5,592 bases of DNA, taken from assembly GCA_044233795.1 (NCBI GenBank), contig JBIIJL010000107.1, forward strand, positions 1 through 5,592, given 5' to 3'. Origin of the DNA: JBIIJL01 sp044233795 (lineage in GTDB: Bacteria; Pseudomonadota; Gammaproteobacteria; Legionellales; Legionellaceae). Position 1 is the stretch's first letter, and every line of letters starts with the position of its first letter. Positions 5,208 through 5,592 of the stretch are shown in pieces. Both the position numbers and the translations under genes were made by a program. The notes beneath the pieces were generated by a model. The model was not told where the DNA came from. It ran no database searches and saw nothing but the letters and a program-made list of their open reading frames with translations.

Positions 5208-5492
5208 TCATCCATATTCAAATAATTTCTACCCTGATCCCACTCCTCATCGATCTCAACCAAAAGTGCTGTAACCAAGCGTAAGCAAGAATTACAATTC
5301 GGAAATATGCCGACAATTTTAGTTCTTCGTTTAATTTCTTTATTTACCCGCTCAGCCAAATTGCTCGTCCTAAGCTTTTTCCAATGTTCTTGAGGAAAGC
5401 TGAAGATAGTAAACCCTTCAGCAATATTTGTCTCCATCCACTCACTTAGCCTGGGTGCTCTAGTCCTATATTTTTCAATCGTTAATTGAAGC
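5150..5492 (-). mobile_element. IS256-family insertion sequence, 3' remnant
   Basis: This is the right-hand part of an IS256-family element inserted, transposase facing left, into the phosphotransferase gene. Seen: the transposase C-terminus (5204-5492). Beyond its stop, in the element's orientation, is AATTTACAGAATAAATGTTG, which resembles the terminal inverted repeats of IS256 elements as I know them. The boundary near 5150 is inferred from where phosphotransferase homology ends and may be off by several bases. The rest of the element is absent from the window because an IS66-type element begins at 5493. Confidence 0.6.
5204..5492 (-). pseudogene. IS256-family (mutator-type) transposase, C-terminal 95 residues
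   Basis: Read leftward from 5492, the fragment begins LQLTIEKYRTRAPRLSEWME and continues through EGFTIFSFPQEHWKKLRTSN to the stop at 5204-5206. LRTSNLAERVNKEIKRRTK, then GIFPN, LRLVTALLVEI and EEW, are hallmarks of the C-terminal end of IS256 transposases. The Glu in NLAER, 48 residues before the end, corresponds in position to the last residue of the DDE triad. The first internal ATG (5437) is not the real start: coding similarity extends upstream without a stop to 5492, where the IS66 end interrupts it. About three quarters of the transposase (normally about 390-400 residues), including both catalytic Asp residues, is missing here. It may lie beyond the IS66 element. Confidence 0.85.
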
Positions 5493-5592
5493 GTAAGCGG
5501 TGAATTAACCCCACCTATGCGGGCAAGATCAAGTTAGGTAAGCTTCTCATATTGTCGAGACGTTGAGTGTCAATGTTGTAGGGAAGGAGTGT
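5493..5592 (-). mobile_element. IS66-family insertion sequence, end (partial)
   Basis: The element end begins at 5493 with GTAAGCGGTGAATTAACCCC. The GTAA start is characteristic of IS66-family terminal repeats. It is followed, facing outward, by what looks like the tnpC 3' end. The start coincides with the point where the IS256 transposase frame breaks, which supports an insertion. The flanking 8 bp ATTGAAGC (5485-5492) would be one copy of the 8-bp target duplication typical of the family; the other would lie past the right edge. Confidence 0.6.
5515..5592 (-). CDS. tnpC: IS66-family transposase TnpC, C-terminal fragment
   Basis: The open frame enters at the right edge and gives TLLPYNIDTQRLDN and 11 more residues before TAG at 5515-5517. 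TnpC proteins end with an (A/S)LLPWN-type motif followed by a short tail, which TLLPYNID resembles. The stop lies 22 bp inside the element end, as expected for tnpC, the last gene of these elements. With only 25 residues visible the call leans on the adjoining GTAAGCGG terminus. Confidence 0.5.
   Translation of the reverse strand, partial: TLLPYNIDTQRLDNMRSLPNLILPA

Overview
The window is AT-rich accessory DNA, most likely from a gammaproteobacterium. A Legionella-like host is my guess from base composition and protein style; nothing in the sequence proves it. It looks like a mobile or formerly mobile segment. Both ends are broken by insertion sequences, and an F-type conjugation origin lies in the middle left.

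Left part (1-1238): the start of an IS3-family element (orfA on the minus strand) abuts the 3' end of a serine beta-lactamase-like (class C/PBP-fold) gene. That gene has lost the end of its C-terminal domain and seems to carry an internal in-frame deletion.

Transfer module (1278-2030): a 122-residue TraM-like relaxosome protein is read leftward from a promoter with a perfect TATAAT box. Repeats that look like TraM sites lie across and upstream of this promoter. Next comes a hairpin followed by GAGGGGTGTGCTACT, which closely matches the nic region of the F plasmid, in the same geometry relative to traM as in F. No relaxase or type IV secretion gene is visible. This is therefore an oriT+traM unit, either a remnant, the edge of a larger element, or an island mobilised in trans.

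Cargo (2063-5207), all rightward on the leading side of nic: a small Tyr/Asn-rich protein of unknown role; an LdcA/MccF-family S66 carboxypeptidase; two GNAT acetyltransferases 4 bp apart; and the N-lobe of an APH-type phosphotransferase. Together with the beta-lactamase-like gene, these are families often linked to inactivation of antibiotics or peptide-nucleotide toxins. A shared detoxification role is an inference.

Right end (about 5150-5592): the phosphotransferase is cut by an IS256-family element. The transposase of that element is in turn cut by an IS66-family element whose tnpC 3' end runs off the window, giving a nested series of insertions.
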